Below, piece after piece: positions 44,326 to 54,004 of a stretch of DNA of 64,000 nucleotides. Origin of the DNA: Sphingomonas sp. CROZ-RG-20F-R02-07 (GTDB taxonomy: Bacteria > Pseudomonadota > Alphaproteobacteria > Sphingomonadales > Sphingomonadaceae); the NCBI RefSeq assembly GCF_022662335.1, contig NZ_JAKNQJ010000007.1:62001-126000 (forward strand), read 5' to 3'. Below the pieces are notes generated by a model. The model saw only the letters and a list, made by a program, of their open reading frames with translations, ran no database searches and was not told the DNA's origin. Every line of letters starts with the position of its first letter. Position 1 is the stretch's first letter. The position numbers and the translations under genes were made by a program.

Positions 44326-44918
44326 TGCTGGCGCAGCGGCTGGCGCATGCGCTGGAGCATGGCGAGACGGGCGCGGTGCTACTGACCGCCGATTCGCACG
44401 ATCTCGACCTGCGTGGCGGCGAGACGCTGCTGCCCGCCGCCGTGCTCGTGCCCGTCACCGATCGCGCGTCGCCCGGCCTGATCCTGACGCAGCGCACCGA
44501 TACGCTGCGCCGCCATGCCGGGCAGATCGCCTTTCCCGGCGGCCGGATCGACGCGACCGACGCCGGCCCGATCGAGGCCGCGCTGCGCGAGGCGCACGAG
44601 GAAATCGGCCTGCCATCCGAGCGCGTGCAGGTGATCGGCATCGCCGACCGGTATCGCACCGGCACGGGCTTCGCGGTGACGCCGGTGATCGGCATCGTGC
44701 CCCCCGATTTCCCCTATGTGCCGAGCGCCGCCGAGGTGGCCGGCGTGTTCGAGGTGCCGCTCGATTTCCTGCTGGACGAGGCGAACCATGTCGAGGCCGC
44801 GGTCGAATGGCAGGGCCGGGAGCGGCATTATTACGAGATCACCTGGGGCGACCGCCGGATCTGGGGCGCGACCGCGGCGATGATCGTCAACTTGGCGCGG
44901 CGGCTGCGATGGGCGTGA
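44325..44918 (+). CDS. NUDIX hydrolase, CoA pyrophosphatase type
   Basis: A 197-residue hydrolase. The NUDIX box GGRIDATDAGPIEAALREA followed by HEEIGL is complete, preceded by RRHAGQIAFPGG, the extra UPF0035 motif of CoA-specific enzymes. It likely cleaves CoA or CoA derivatives to 3',5'-ADP and phosphopantetheine. The gene is wedged between DUF1285 (TGATG overlap) and the CCA transferase (10-base overlap). This DUF1285-NUDIX-CCA order is common in alphaproteobacteria. Confidence 0.91.
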   Translation: MLAQRLAHALEHGETGAVLLTADSHDLDLRGGETLLPAAVLVPVTDRASPGLILTQRTDTLRRHAGQIAFPGGRIDATDAGPIEAALREAHEEIGLPSERVQVIGIADRYRTGTGFAVTPVIGIVPPDFPYVPSAAEVAGVFEVPLDFLLDEANHVEAAVEWQGRERHYYEITWGDRRIWGATAAMIVNLARRLRWA

Positions 44919-46111
44919 CGCTACCCCCCGCCCCATGGCGCGATCGCGCCGGACTGGCGGAGCTTGCGCGCACGCTGGGCGCGGATCAGGGCATGACCCG
45001 GATCGTCGGCGGCGCGGTGCGCGATACGCTGCTGGGCCTCGGGGGCGGCCTCGACGTGCAGGACATCGACCTGGCGACGCGGCTGCTGCCCGACGACGTG
45101 CTCGACCGGCTGCGCGCGGCCCGCATCCGCGCGGCACCGACCGGGATCGCGCACGGCACCGTCACCGCGATCCTCGAATCGGGTCCGGTGGAGGTGACGA
45201 CGCTGCGCCGGGATGTAGCCACCGACGGCCGGCACGCCGTGGTCGCGTTCAGCGACGATTGGCGCGAGGATGCCGCACGCCGTGATTTCACGATCAACGC
45301 GCTCTATGCCGATCCGGCGACTGGCGCGGTGACCGATTATTTCGGCGGACTGGACGATCTCGCCGCGCGCTGCGTCCGCTTCATCGGTGATCCGCTGCAG
45401 CGCATCGCGGAGGATCATCTGCGCATCCTGCGCTTCTTCCGCTTCCATGCGCGCTTCGGCGATGTGGTGGATGCTGCGGGCCTGGAGGCCTGCCGGCTGC
45501 GCGCGAACGACCTGATGGCGCTGTCGCGCGAACGGATCGCGAGCGAGATGCTGAAGCTGCTGGTCGCGCCCGCCGCGGTGCCGGTGATCGGGCTGATGGT
45601 GGAACAAGGCATCCTGCGCGCGGTGCTGCCCGAGATCGACGCGGCGGGCGTCGAACGCCTCGCCGCGCTGGCCGCGCGCGAGCACGCGGCGGGAGTCGCG
45701 CCCGATCCGATCCGGCGCCTCGCCGCGATCCTGCCGCCCGCCCAGGCCGATGGCGTGGCGGCGCGGCTGAAGCTCTCCAACGCCAACCGCAAGCGACTGG
45801 TGGCGGCCAGCGCCGGCATCGGCAGCGAAGGGCCCCCTGCGCTCGCCTATCGCGCCGGCGAGACGAGCGCGGTCGACCGCCTGTTGCTGGCGGGCGAGGA
45901 TCCGCGCGCCGTCATCGGCTGGACGCCGCCCACGCTGCCGATCGCGGGCGGTGCGCTGGTCGAACGCGGGCTGCGCAAGGGGCCGCAGGTCGCCGCCACG
46001 CTGCGCGCGATCGAGACCCGGTGGATCGCCGAGGGCTTTCCCGATGCGGCGCGCACCGCGGCAATCGCCGACGACGCGGTCGCTCAGGCGCTGCGCGCGA
46101 TCAGCGCATAG
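44909..46111 (+). CDS. cca: CCA tRNA nucleotidyltransferase / poly(A) polymerase family
   Basis: A 400-residue class II nucleotidyltransferase that adds or repairs the CCA end of tRNA. The nucleotide-binding loop is IVGGAVRDTLLG, the metal-binding acidic pair is in VQDIDLATRL, and ARRDFTINALYAD and RIAEDHLRILRFFRFHARFG follow as conserved motifs. The ATG at 44909 overlaps the NUDIX gene end. Its 3' end overlaps the convergent GGDEF-EAL gene by 28 bases. Confidence 0.92.
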   Translation: MGVTLPPAPWRDRAGLAELARTLGADQGMTRIVGGAVRDTLLGLGGGLDVQDIDLATRLLPDDVLDRLRAARIRAAPTGIAHGTVTAILESGPVEVTTLRRDVATDGRHAVVAFSDDWREDAARRDFTINALYADPATGAVTDYFGGLDDLAARCVRFIGDPLQRIAEDHLRILRFFRFHARFGDVVDAAGLEACRLRANDLMALSRERIASEMLKLLVAPAAVPVIGLMVEQGILRAVLPEIDAAGVERLAALAAREHAAGVAPDPIRRLAAILPPAQADGVAARLKLSNANRKRLVAASAGIGSEGPPALAYRAGETSAVDRLLLAGEDPRAVIGWTPPTLPIAGGALVERGLRKGPQVAATLRAIETRWIAEGFPDAARTAAIADDAVAQALRAISA

Positions 46112-47748
46112 GCCGCGTCCGGCTCCAGCGGCCGGGCATAGAGATAGCCCTGCCCATAGGTGCAGCCCATCGCGGCCAGCGTATGCTCGAGTTCGATCGT
46201 CTCGATCCCCTCGGCGGTGGTCTTCATGCCGAGCGCCTGGGCAAGGCTCAGCACCGCGCGCACGATCGCCACCTTGTCGCGGTCCGCCAGCATGCCCGTC
46301 ACGAAGCTGCGGTCGATCTTCAGAATGTCGATCGGCAACTTCTGCAGCATCGCCAGGTTGGAATAGCCGGTGCCGAAATCGTCCATCGCGAGCGTGGTGC
46401 CGAGCGTCTTCAGCGCGCGCATCGTGCCGGCGATCCGGTCGGGATCGGTGACGATCGCGCTCTCGGTCAGCTCGAGCGTGAATCGCTCGCCCGACAGACC
46501 GGTTGCGGTCAGCGCGCTTTCGATGACGGAAGCGATCGTATCGCGCTGCAACTGAATCGCGGAGAGGTTCACCGCCACCTTGACCCCGCAATCGCCGCCG
46601 GCCGCCTTGTCCCATCCCGCAAGCGTCCGCGCCGCCTCGTCGAAAGCCCAGCGGCCGAGCGGAACGATCAGCCCCGATTCCTCGGCCACCGCGATGAAGC
46701 GCGAGGGATCGTGATCCTGGCCGTCGAGCCCGGTCCAGCGCGCGAGCGCCTCGAACGAGACGATCCGCCCGCTCGAGAGATCGCGGATCGGCTGATAGGT
46801 CAGCCGCAGCCGGCGTTCCTCGATCGCGCGGCGCAACTGGGTCTCCATGCCGAACTGTTCGCGCGCGATCACGAAGGCCTGGGGCTGGTAGGATTCGGAT
46901 TTGCCGCTGACCTTGGCGCGCTTCACCGCGAATTGCGCGTGGCGGATCATCTCCTCGGCATCGTCACCCTCGTCGGAACCGAAAGCGATGCCGATCGAGC
47001 ATTCGACGCTGATCTCGAAATCGGTCAGACGGAACGGTGCGGAGAGCGAGCGCTGGATTCGCGTCGCCAGTTGATGCGCATCGTCCGGATGGTCGTCGAG
47101 CGCCATCAGGATGCCGAATTCGTCGCCGCCGATCCGCGCGAGCATGTCGCAGGCGCGAAGCGCGCCCTTGATCCGGCGGGCGACCGTGATGAGCAGCTCG
47201 TCGCCGACCAGCCCGCCGAGACAGGCGTTGAGCTGGCCGAACCGATCGAGATCGATCACCAGCACCGCGTGATGGGCGCGGTCGGCATACACTTCCTCGA
47301 TCAGGTTGCCGAAGCCTTCGCGATTCGGCAGCCCGGTCAGGCTGTCGGTGGTCATCTCGCGCCGCAGGCTGCGTTCGGTGTGGCGTTGCGACGTCTGATC
47401 GACCATCATCACCGCGCAGCGTCCCGCCGGGCAGAAGGGCGATCGCGAGATCGTAACCTGATAATAGCGCGATTCGATCGCCTCGCCGACGCTCCAGGGA
47501 AATTCGATCGCCGGCGCCGTGCCATCCAGGAACCGCTCGATCCGTTCGCCCAGCGCGTGGAACAGCATCGCGCCTTCGGCGGCATCGAACCCGGCGATCC
47601 GCGATGCGCGGTTGGCCGCCACGATCACCAGCGTCGGCACCGCGCGCGCGACCACCATCGCCGGGATCGGAACGAGTTCGATCGTGCTCTTCACGATCGA
47701 ATCGTCCGCCAGCATCGCGGCGTGTATCGAGGAAAGAGCGACGGTCAT
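46084..47748 (-). CDS. GGDEF-EAL cyclic-di-GMP enzyme with N-terminal PAS-like region
   Basis: A 554-residue soluble signalling protein. Residues 1-120 look like a PAS sensor. The cyclase domain has an intact GGDEF (207-211) and an RxxD inhibitory site (198-201). The EAL domain keeps EAL (333-335), NLSAIQL, LELTES, DDFGTGYSN, KIDRSFV and AEGIET, so phosphodiesterase activity is likely too. Which activity dominates cannot be told. There is no membrane segment. Its end overlaps the convergent cca gene by 28 bases. Confidence 0.93.
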   Translation of the reverse strand: MTVALSSIHAAMLADDSIVKSTIELVPIPAMVVARAVPTLVIVAANRASRIAGFDAAEGAMLFHALGERIERFLDGTAPAIEFPWSVGEAIESRYYQVTISRSPFCPAGRCAVMMVDQTSQRHTERSLRREMTTDSLTGLPNREGFGNLIEEVYADRAHHAVLVIDLDRFGQLNACLGGLVGDELLITVARRIKGALRACDMLARIGGDEFGILMALDDHPDDAHQLATRIQRSLSAPFRLTDFEISVECSIGIAFGSDEGDDAEEMIRHAQFAVKRAKVSGKSESYQPQAFVIAREQFGMETQLRRAIEERRLRLTYQPIRDLSSGRIVSFEALARWTGLDGQDHDPSRFIAVAEESGLIVPLGRWAFDEAARTLAGWDKAAGGDCGVKVAVNLSAIQLQRDTIASVIESALTATGLSGERFTLELTESAIVTDPDRIAGTMRALKTLGTTLAMDDFGTGYSNLAMLQKLPIDILKIDRSFVTGMLADRDKVAIVRAVLSLAQALGMKTTAEGIETIELEHTLAAMGCTYGQGYLYARPLEPDAAYALIARSA

Positions 47749-47814
47749 TGTCCCAAAGCAATAACGTCGCTTCGTTAATCCTCTCTAAAGCAGACCCCCG
47801 GAAGCCCCGACGAA

Positions 47815-50085
47815 TTACTGAAAACGATTGTCGCGCGGGAAGCCGTTGGGCGGCATCCGCCCCGCCGCGCCGCGCGCCGCGCGCCACAGGCCGAGGTCGC
47901 TTTCGGTGCGCGTCCGCCCGCTGTCGCCGCCCATCGGCCAGCTCAACCCCTCGGCGAAGACGAAGGTGATCGCATCCGACAGGCTGGCGTCGCGATAGCG
48001 TTGCAACTGCACGCCCTGCCCACGCGAAAGCTCGATCAATTCGTTCAGGGGGAACACCAGCATTCGCCGGTTGTCGCCGATCGCCGCCACGTAATCATGC
48101 GCGGGCGATACCGGCCGCACCACCTTCAGCACCGCGCCCGCGCGCGGCGTGACGACCGTCTTGCCCTTGCGCGTCTCGGCCAGCACGTCGGCGACGGGCA
48201 CGAGAAAACCGCGGCCGTCGCTCGCCACGACCAGCAACCGCTGCACCTTGTTGGCGGGCATCAGCGCGACGATCCCGATCCCGCCATCCAGATCGATCAT
48301 CGCGCGCACCGGCTCGCCGAAGCCGCGCCCGCCCGGCAGGCGGTCCGCGCCCAGCGTGAAGAAGCGGCCATTCTCGGCAGCGAGCAGGATTTTGTCGGTC
48401 GTCTGCGCGTGAAACGCGAAGGCGGGACCATCGCCTTCCTTGAACTTCGCGGCATCCGAGGCGGCGAGATCGGCATGGCCGCGCAGCGCCCGGATCCATC
48501 CGCGCTGCGACAGGATCACGGTGATCGGCTCGCGTTCGATCATCGCCTCCAGCGGGATGTCGCGCGTGGGCGCCGCTTCCTCGATCCCCGTGCGCCGCCG
48601 GCCGAGCGGCGTCTCCGGCCCGTAACGATCGCGGATCTTGGCCAGATCGCGCTTCATGCGCGCGCGCTGCTTCTTGGGGTCCGCCAGCAGCGCGGTCAGT
48701 GCGGCCTGTTCCTTGTCGAGCTTGTCGCGCTCGCCGCGGATCTCGAACTCCTCCAGCCGGCGAAGCGAACGCAGCCGCATGTTGAGGATCGCCTCGGCCT
48801 GGCGATCGGTCAGGCCGAACTCAGCCATCATCACCTGCTTAGGCTCGTCCTCGGTGCGGATGATCTCGATGATCCGATCGAGGTTGAGATAAGCGATCAG
48901 ATAGCCGTCGAGCAGCTCGATCCGGTCGGCGATCTTGGTCAGCCGGTGCTCGGTGCGTCGCCGCAGGACGACGAACTGGTGCTCGGTCCACGCCGCCAGC
49001 GCCTCACGCAGCGACATCACGCGCGGGGTGCGGTCCTTGTCGAGCACGTTGAGGTTCAGGCTGATCCGCGTCTCGAGATCGGACAGGCGGAACAGCCCGT
49101 CCATCAGCACGCCCGCGTCCACGGTGCGGCTGCGCGGCTCCAGCACGATCCGCACCACCGCATCCGATTCGTCGCGCACATCGGCCAGAATCGGGAATTT
49201 CTTGTCGTTGATGAGCCCGGCGATCTGCTCGATCAGCTTGCCCTTCTGCACGCCGTACGGGATCTCGCTCACCACGACCTGCCAGCCGCCGCCCTTTTCG
49301 CGCTCGATCGTCCATCGCGCGCGGACGCGAAAGCCACCACGCCCGGTGACATAGCTTTCGCGGATCACCGCGGGCGGATCCACCACCAGCCCGCCGGTCG
49401 GGAAGTCGGGGCCCTTCACATGCGCCAGGATCGCGTCGTCGTCCGCCTCGGGCGTGTCGACCAGCAGGATCGCGGCCTCCAGCAGCTCGGCGGCGTTGTG
49501 CGGCGGAATGTTGGTCGCCATGCCCACCGCGATCCCGGCGGCGCCGTTCGCGAGCAGATTGGGGAACAGGCCCGGGAACAGCTCGGGCTCCTGCTCCTCG
49601 CCATTGTAGGTGGGGCGATAATCGACCGCCTCTTCGTCGAGGCCGTCCATCAGGTCCATCGCGACCTGAGTCAGCCGCGCCTCGGTATAGCGATAGGCCG
49701 CGGCATTATCGCCGTCGATATTGCCGAAATTGCCCTGTCCGTCGACGAGCGGGTAGCGCAGCGCAAAATCCTGCGCGAGCCGCACCATCGCATCATAGAC
49801 CGACTGGTCGCCATGCGGATGGTATTTGCCGATCACGTCGCCCACGACGCGCGCGCATTTCTTGTAGCCTTGCGCCGGATCGAGCTTCAGCAGCCGCATC
49901 GCCCATAGCAGCCGCCGGTGGACGGGCTTGAGACCATCGCGCACATCGGGCAGCGACCGCGCGGTGATGGTGGACAGCGCATAGACGAGATAGCGTTCGC
50001 TCAGCGCGCTGTCGAAGGGCGCATCCACGATCGCGTCGAAAGGGTCTTTGAAGTCGCTGGCCATCGTCGGGATCGGCGATAGCAT
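47815..50085 (-). CDS. parC: DNA topoisomerase IV subunit A
   Basis: A protein of about 749-756 residues that decatenates chromosomes with ParE. Numbered from MASDF, the catalytic Tyr126 is in AAAYRYTEARL and the GKYHPHGD segment spans 79-86. The position matching E. coli ParC Ser80 is Gln87. The C-terminal domain has the gyrA-box-like beta-pinwheel repeats. GGGA upstream of ATG 50085 supports that start; ATG 50064 is the alternative. It is not GyrA, given the ParC-type SERYLVYALSTITARSLPDVRDGLKPVHRR start and short pinwheel. Confidence 0.93.
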   Translation of the reverse strand: MLSPIPTMASDFKDPFDAIVDAPFDSALSERYLVYALSTITARSLPDVRDGLKPVHRRLLWAMRLLKLDPAQGYKKCARVVGDVIGKYHPHGDQSVYDAMVRLAQDFALRYPLVDGQGNFGNIDGDNAAAYRYTEARLTQVAMDLMDGLDEEAVDYRPTYNGEEQEPELFPGLFPNLLANGAAGIAVGMATNIPPHNAAELLEAAILLVDTPEADDDAILAHVKGPDFPTGGLVVDPPAVIRESYVTGRGGFRVRARWTIEREKGGGWQVVVSEIPYGVQKGKLIEQIAGLINDKKFPILADVRDESDAVVRIVLEPRSRTVDAGVLMDGLFRLSDLETRISLNLNVLDKDRTPRVMSLREALAAWTEHQFVVLRRRTEHRLTKIADRIELLDGYLIAYLNLDRIIEIIRTEDEPKQVMMAEFGLTDRQAEAILNMRLRSLRRLEEFEIRGERDKLDKEQAALTALLADPKKQRARMKRDLAKIRDRYGPETPLGRRRTGIEEAAPTRDIPLEAMIEREPITVILSQRGWIRALRGHADLAASDAAKFKEGDGPAFAFHAQTTDKILLAAENGRFFTLGADRLPGGRGFGEPVRAMIDLDGGIGIVALMPANKVQRLLVVASDGRGFLVPVADVLAETRKGKTVVTPRAGAVLKVVRPVSPAHDYVAAIGDNRRMLVFPLNELIELSRGQGVQLQRYRDASLSDAITFVFAEGLSWPMGGDSGRTRTESDLGLWRAARGAAGRMPPNGFPRDNRFQ

Positions 50086-50147
50086 GGCCGTTCCCGTTTT
50101 GTCATCCCGCCTGTCCTCTCGCCTCGGCATCTGCCAGGGTGTTGGCG

Positions 50148-51107
50148 ATGCACGACAACCATCCCCCTGCCCGCCCGAACACGCGCTCTGCGCGGCACCT
50201 TTGCCAACTTATCGCGCTGTTCGCGTCCGCCCTCCTGCTCCCGAGTCCCGCCATGGCCGCCGCCCCGTTCACGCCGCTCACCTGGCCCGATCTGGTCGGG
50301 CGGGCAAAGCCCGTGCCGGACGCCACGATCGCCTATGGCGCCGACCAGATGCAGAAGGTCGATATGTGGCTGCCCGCGGGCGCAGGTCCGCATCCCGTGG
50401 TGCTGATGGTGCATGGCGGCTGCTGGACGACCAGCATCGCCGACCGCAGCCTGATGAACTGGATCGCCGCCGATCTGCGGCGCAGCGGCATCGCGGTGTG
50501 GAACATCGATTATCGCGGCGTCGATCGCGCCGGCGGCGGCTATCCCGGCACCTTTGCCGACGTCGCGGCCGCCGCGGACCGGCTGCGGGCGGACGCGGCG
50601 CGCTTCCACCTCGACACGCGCCGCGTCGTCGCGGTCGGCCATTCGGCAGGCGGTCATTTGGCGCTCTGGCTGGCAGGGCGTCGGCACATCCCCGCCGCCA
50701 GCCCGCTTCACGCCGCGAATCCCTTGCCGATCGCGCATGTCGTCAGCCTGGGCGGACTGCCCGATCTGGAGGCGACCGCCGCCAGCCCCGACAATGGCTG
50801 CGGCACCGACGTGGTCGGCAAGCTGGTCGGAACCGGCCGCGCCGATCCTTATGCGGACACCTCCGTCCCCCGCCTGCTGCCGCTCGGCGTGCCGCAGGAT
50901 CTGGTCAACGGGCGCGAGGACCGGATCATCCCCTATCGCCTGGCCACCGGCTATGTCGCACAGGCGGCGACAGCCGGCGACCGCGTCGCGCTCCACACCG
51001 TTGCGCAGACCGGCCATGTCGAACTGATCGCACCCGAAACGGCGGCGTGGGCCGAAGCAAAGCGGCTGATCGTGGCCGCGCTCGATCCGCGGAAGGACGG
51101 CCAATGA
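50148..51107 (+). CDS. Exported alpha/beta hydrolase, possible kynurenine formamidase-like enzyme
   Basis: A 319-residue hydrolase with a signal peptide (about residues 1-36, ending SPAMAAAP). It carries the MVHGGCW oxyanion motif (HGGxW of formamidase/esterase families), the nucleophile elbow GHSAGGHLALW and C-terminal NGREDRIIP and QTGHVELI segments with Asp and His. It overlaps kynU as ATGA, which suggests N-formylkynurenine hydrolysis, but export would separate it from the cytosolic kynureninase. ATG 50148 is preferred (AGGG upstream); GTG 50139 and TTG 50142 are alternatives. Confidence 0.8.
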   Translation: MHDNHPPARPNTRSARHLCQLIALFASALLLPSPAMAAAPFTPLTWPDLVGRAKPVPDATIAYGADQMQKVDMWLPAGAGPHPVVLMVHGGCWTTSIADRSLMNWIAADLRRSGIAVWNIDYRGVDRAGGGYPGTFADVAAAADRLRADAARFHLDTRRVVAVGHSAGGHLALWLAGRRHIPAASPLHAANPLPIAHVVSLGGLPDLEATAASPDNGCGTDVVGKLVGTGRADPYADTSVPRLLPLGVPQDLVNGREDRIIPYRLATGYVAQAATAGDRVALHTVAQTGHVELIAPETAAWAEAKRLIVAALDPRKDGQ

Positions 51108-52321
51108 CCACGCTTGAACAGGCCCGCACCCGCGACGCCGCCGATCCGCTCGCCGCCTATCGCGATCGCTTCGCGCTGCCCAAGGGCGTCATCTATCTCG
51201 ACGGCAATTCGCTCGGCCCCTTGCCCCGCGCCACCCCGGCGGCGCTTGCCGACACGGCGGCGCGCGCCTGGGGCGATCGGCTGATCCGCAGTTGGAACGA
51301 GGGATGGATCGACGCGCCCCAGCGGCTCGGCGGCAAGATCGCCCCATTGATCGGTGCCGCGCCGGACGAGGTGATCGTCGGCGATTCCACCTCGGCCAAC
51401 CTCTTCAAGACGCTGGTCGCGGCACTCCGCGTCTCGCCCACGCGCCGGACCGTGGTGAGCGAGGCGGGCAATTTCCCGACCGACCTGCACATCGCCGAGG
51501 GCGCGGTGGCGTGCGTGCCCGGCGCCAGGCTCAGGATCGTCGCGCGTGCCGATCTCGCGGCGGCGCTCGATGACGAGACCGCGGTGCTGATGCTCACCCA
51601 TGTCCACTACAAGACCGCCGATCGCTTCGACATGGCGCACTGGACGCGCGCCGCGCACGATGCCGGCGCGCTGATGCTCTGGGATCTCAGCCACAGCGTC
51701 GGCGCGGTGCCGGTGGATCTGGGCGGTGCCGGTGCGGACCTGGCGGTCGGGTGCACCTACAAATATCTGAACGGCGGCCCCGGGGCGCCAGCCTTCCTCT
51801 ATGTCGCCAAACGGTGGCAGGAGCGACTGGCCAGCCCGCTCTCGGGCTGGATGGGCCATGCCGCGCCCTTCGCGTTCGAAGACGGCTATCGCCCCGCACC
51901 CGGCATGACGCGCTGGCTCGCCGGCACGCCCCCCATCCTCGCCATGACGGCGCTGGAGGCTGGGCTGGACCTATGGGCCGATCTCGACCGGAATGCGCTT
52001 TGGGCGAAAAGCGCGGCGCTGTGGACGATCATGGCCGAGGCGGGTGCGGCGGCAGGCCTCGAATGCGTGACCGCCAGCGACCCGGCCAAGCGCGGCAGCC
52101 ATATCAGCTTCCGCCACGCCCATGCCTATGAACTGACGCAAGCCCTGATCGCGCGTGGCGTGATCGGCGATTTCCGCGCACCCGACATCCTGCGGCTCGG
52201 TTTCACGCCGCTCTATCTGTCGCATGCCGAGGTGTGGCGCGCGGGCGAACTGCTGAAGACGGTGATTGCCGATGAAAGCTGGCGCGACCCCGCCTATGCC
52301 GAGCGGCTGGCGGTCACCTGA
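51104..52321 (+). CDS. kynU: Kynureninase
   Basis: A 405-residue PLP enzyme of tryptophan catabolism, cleaving kynurenine to anthranilate and alanine. The PLP lysine is K220 in GCTYKYLNGGPGAPAF, and WDLSHSVGAVPVDL holds the PLP-binding Asp. YLDGNSLGPLP and SWNEGWID are conserved N-terminal segments, and LRLGFTPLYLSHAEV is the C-terminal one. It ends 3 bases before the convergent mmsB gene. No tryptophan dioxygenase is in the window. Confidence 0.95.
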   Translation: MTTLEQARTRDAADPLAAYRDRFALPKGVIYLDGNSLGPLPRATPAALADTAARAWGDRLIRSWNEGWIDAPQRLGGKIAPLIGAAPDEVIVGDSTSANLFKTLVAALRVSPTRRTVVSEAGNFPTDLHIAEGAVACVPGARLRIVARADLAAALDDETAVLMLTHVHYKTADRFDMAHWTRAAHDAGALMLWDLSHSVGAVPVDLGGAGADLAVGCTYKYLNGGPGAPAFLYVAKRWQERLASPLSGWMGHAAPFAFEDGYRPAPGMTRWLAGTPPILAMTALEAGLDLWADLDRNALWAKSAALWTIMAEAGAAAGLECVTASDPAKRGSHISFRHAHAYELTQALIARGVIGDFRAPDILRLGFTPLYLSHAEVWRAGELLKTVIADESWRDPAYAERLAVT

Positions 52322-52324
52322 CCC

Positions 52325-53203
52325 TCACGCGCCCAGCATGCGGATGATGCCCGAGAAATCGGTGCCCCCCTCGCCCATGCCGGCGAATGCCTCGTAGAGT
52401 TCGGTCGCCCGCTTGCCCATCGGCGCGTCGAGGCTCGCATCGCGCGCCGCTTCCATCGCGAGGCGCAGATCCTTCAGCATCAAGGCCGCTGCGAAGCCGC
52501 CCTGGTAATCATGGTCCGCCGGCGTATCGGGTCCGACGCCCGGCAGCGGCGCATAGCTCGTCATCGACCAGCTCTGGCCCGAACTGACCGAGGAGATATC
52601 GTAGAAGGTGCGCGGATCGAGCCCGAGCTTCTGGGCCAACAGGAACGCCTCGCACGTCGCCACCATCGTCGCGCCGAGCAGCATGTTGTTGCAGATCTTC
52701 GCCGCCTGTCCAGCACCACCCGCACCGGCATGGATCACCGCCTTGCCCATGTCGGCGAGGAATGGCTGCGCGCGTTCGAACCCCCGTGCGCTGCCGCCCA
52801 CCATGAAGGTGAGCGTGCCCGCCGCCGCCGCACCGATGCCGCCCGAGACGGGCGCGTCGACCATCGCGAACCCGGCCGCCTGCGCGGCCTCGCTCACCTG
52901 ACGGGCGGTCGCCACGTCGATCGTCGAACAGTCGATCAGGATCGCGGAAGCCGGCGCCGCTGCGAACACCTGCTCGCGGTACACCTGCTCGACATGCGTG
53001 CCCGCCGGCAGCATCGTCACCACCGCCTCGGCGCCGTCCACCGCCTCGGCAGCGGAGTTCACCGGCAGGCAGCCCGCCGCCTTCGCGCGGTCGAGCGCCG
53101 CCGCCGACAGATCGAAGGCGCGGACGTCATGCCCCTTCTTCGCCAGATTGGCGGCCATGCCGCCGCCCATATTGCCCAGACCGATGAACCCGACGCGTGC
53201 CAT
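52325..53203 (-). CDS. mmsB: 3-hydroxyisobutyrate dehydrogenase
   Basis: A 292-residue NAD-dependent enzyme of valine breakdown, oxidising 3-hydroxyisobutyrate to methylmalonate semialdehyde. The cofactor loop is GFIGLGNMGGGMAANLAKKGH. The substrate-binding DAPVSGGIGAAAAGTL and catalytic GGAGQAAKICNNMLLG (Lys) are conserved. The ATG at 53203 has GGAG seven bases upstream; a GTG just before it is an alternative. It is the last gene of the valine operon. Confidence 0.94.
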   Translation of the reverse strand: MARVGFIGLGNMGGGMAANLAKKGHDVRAFDLSAAALDRAKAAGCLPVNSAAEAVDGAEAVVTMLPAGTHVEQVYREQVFAAAPASAILIDCSTIDVATARQVSEAAQAAGFAMVDAPVSGGIGAAAAGTLTFMVGGSARGFERAQPFLADMGKAVIHAGAGGAGQAAKICNNMLLGATMVATCEAFLLAQKLGLDPRTFYDISSVSSGQSWSMTSYAPLPGVGPDTPADHDYQGGFAAALMLKDLRLAMEAARDASLDAPMGKRATELYEAFAGMGEGGTDFSGIIRMLGA

Positions 53204-53215
53204 CACCCTACTCCA

Positions 53216-53992
53216 TCACTGTCCCGACCAGTTGCCCGGCCGCTTTTCGACGAACGCCGCCATGCCCTCGCTCTGGTCGGCGCTGCCGAACAGGCCGTGA
53301 AACAGCCGACGCTCGAACTGCACACCCATCGCCAGCCCGCCCTCGAAGGCGGCGTTGACCATCTCCTTGTTGGCGAGCACGGCGAGCGGCGCCATCCCGG
53401 CGATCGCGGCGGCGGTCTTCACCGCCTCCTCCACCAGATCGTCCGCCGCGACGATCCGGCTGACGAGGCCCGCACGCTCGGCTTCGGCCGCGTCCATCAT
53501 CCGCCCGGTGAGGCACATCTCCATCGCCTTGGCCTTGCCGACCGCGCGCGTCAGCCGCTGCGATCCGCCCATGCCGGGCGAGACCGCCAGCTTGATCTCG
53601 GGCTGGCCGAATTTCGCGCTGTCGGCGGCGAGGATGAAGTCGCACATCATCGCCAGCTCGCAACCGCCGCCCAGCGCATAGCCTGCCACCGCCGCGATCA
53701 CCGGCTTGCGCGTCCGCGCGAACCGGTCCCATCCGGCGAAGAAGTCATGGCCGTACATGTCGGCGAAGCCTTGCGCCTGCATCTCCTTGATGTCGGCGCC
53801 GGCCGCGAACGCCTTCGCCGATCCGGTGACGACCGCGCAGCCCTGTTCGGGGTCCGCATCGTAATCCGCCATCACCGCGAGCAGATCGGCCAGCAACTGC
53901 GAATTGAGCGCGTTGAGCGCCTGCGGCCGGTTGAGCGTGACGAGCGTCACCCGTCCGCGTCGCTCCACCAGCAGCGTTTCGTAATCAGCCAT
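53216..53992 (-). CDS. Enoyl-CoA hydratase
   Basis: A 258-residue crotonase-fold hydratase. The oxyanion motif is [13 protein letters not shown], and [15 protein letters not shown] and [14 protein letters not shown] hold the two catalytic Glu positions. In this operon it should hydrate methacrylyl-CoA to 3-hydroxyisobutyryl-CoA. It lies 12 bases upstream of mmsB and 12 bases downstream of the thioester hydrolase gene. Confidence 0.92.
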   Translation of the reverse strand: MADYETLLVERRGRVTLVTLNRPQALNALNSQLLADLLAVMADYDADPEQGCAVVTGSAKAFAAGADIKEMQAQGFADMYGHDFFAGWDRFARTRKPVIAAVAGYALGGGCELAMMCDFILAADSAKFGQPEIKLAVSPGMGGSQRLTRAVGKAKAMEMCLTGRMMDAAEAERAGLVSRIVAADDLVEEAVKTAAAIAGMAPLAVLANKEMVNAAFEGGLAMGVQFERRLFHGLFGSADQSEGMAAFVEKRPGNWSGQ

Positions 53993-54004
53993 GATTCGGG
54001 TCCT

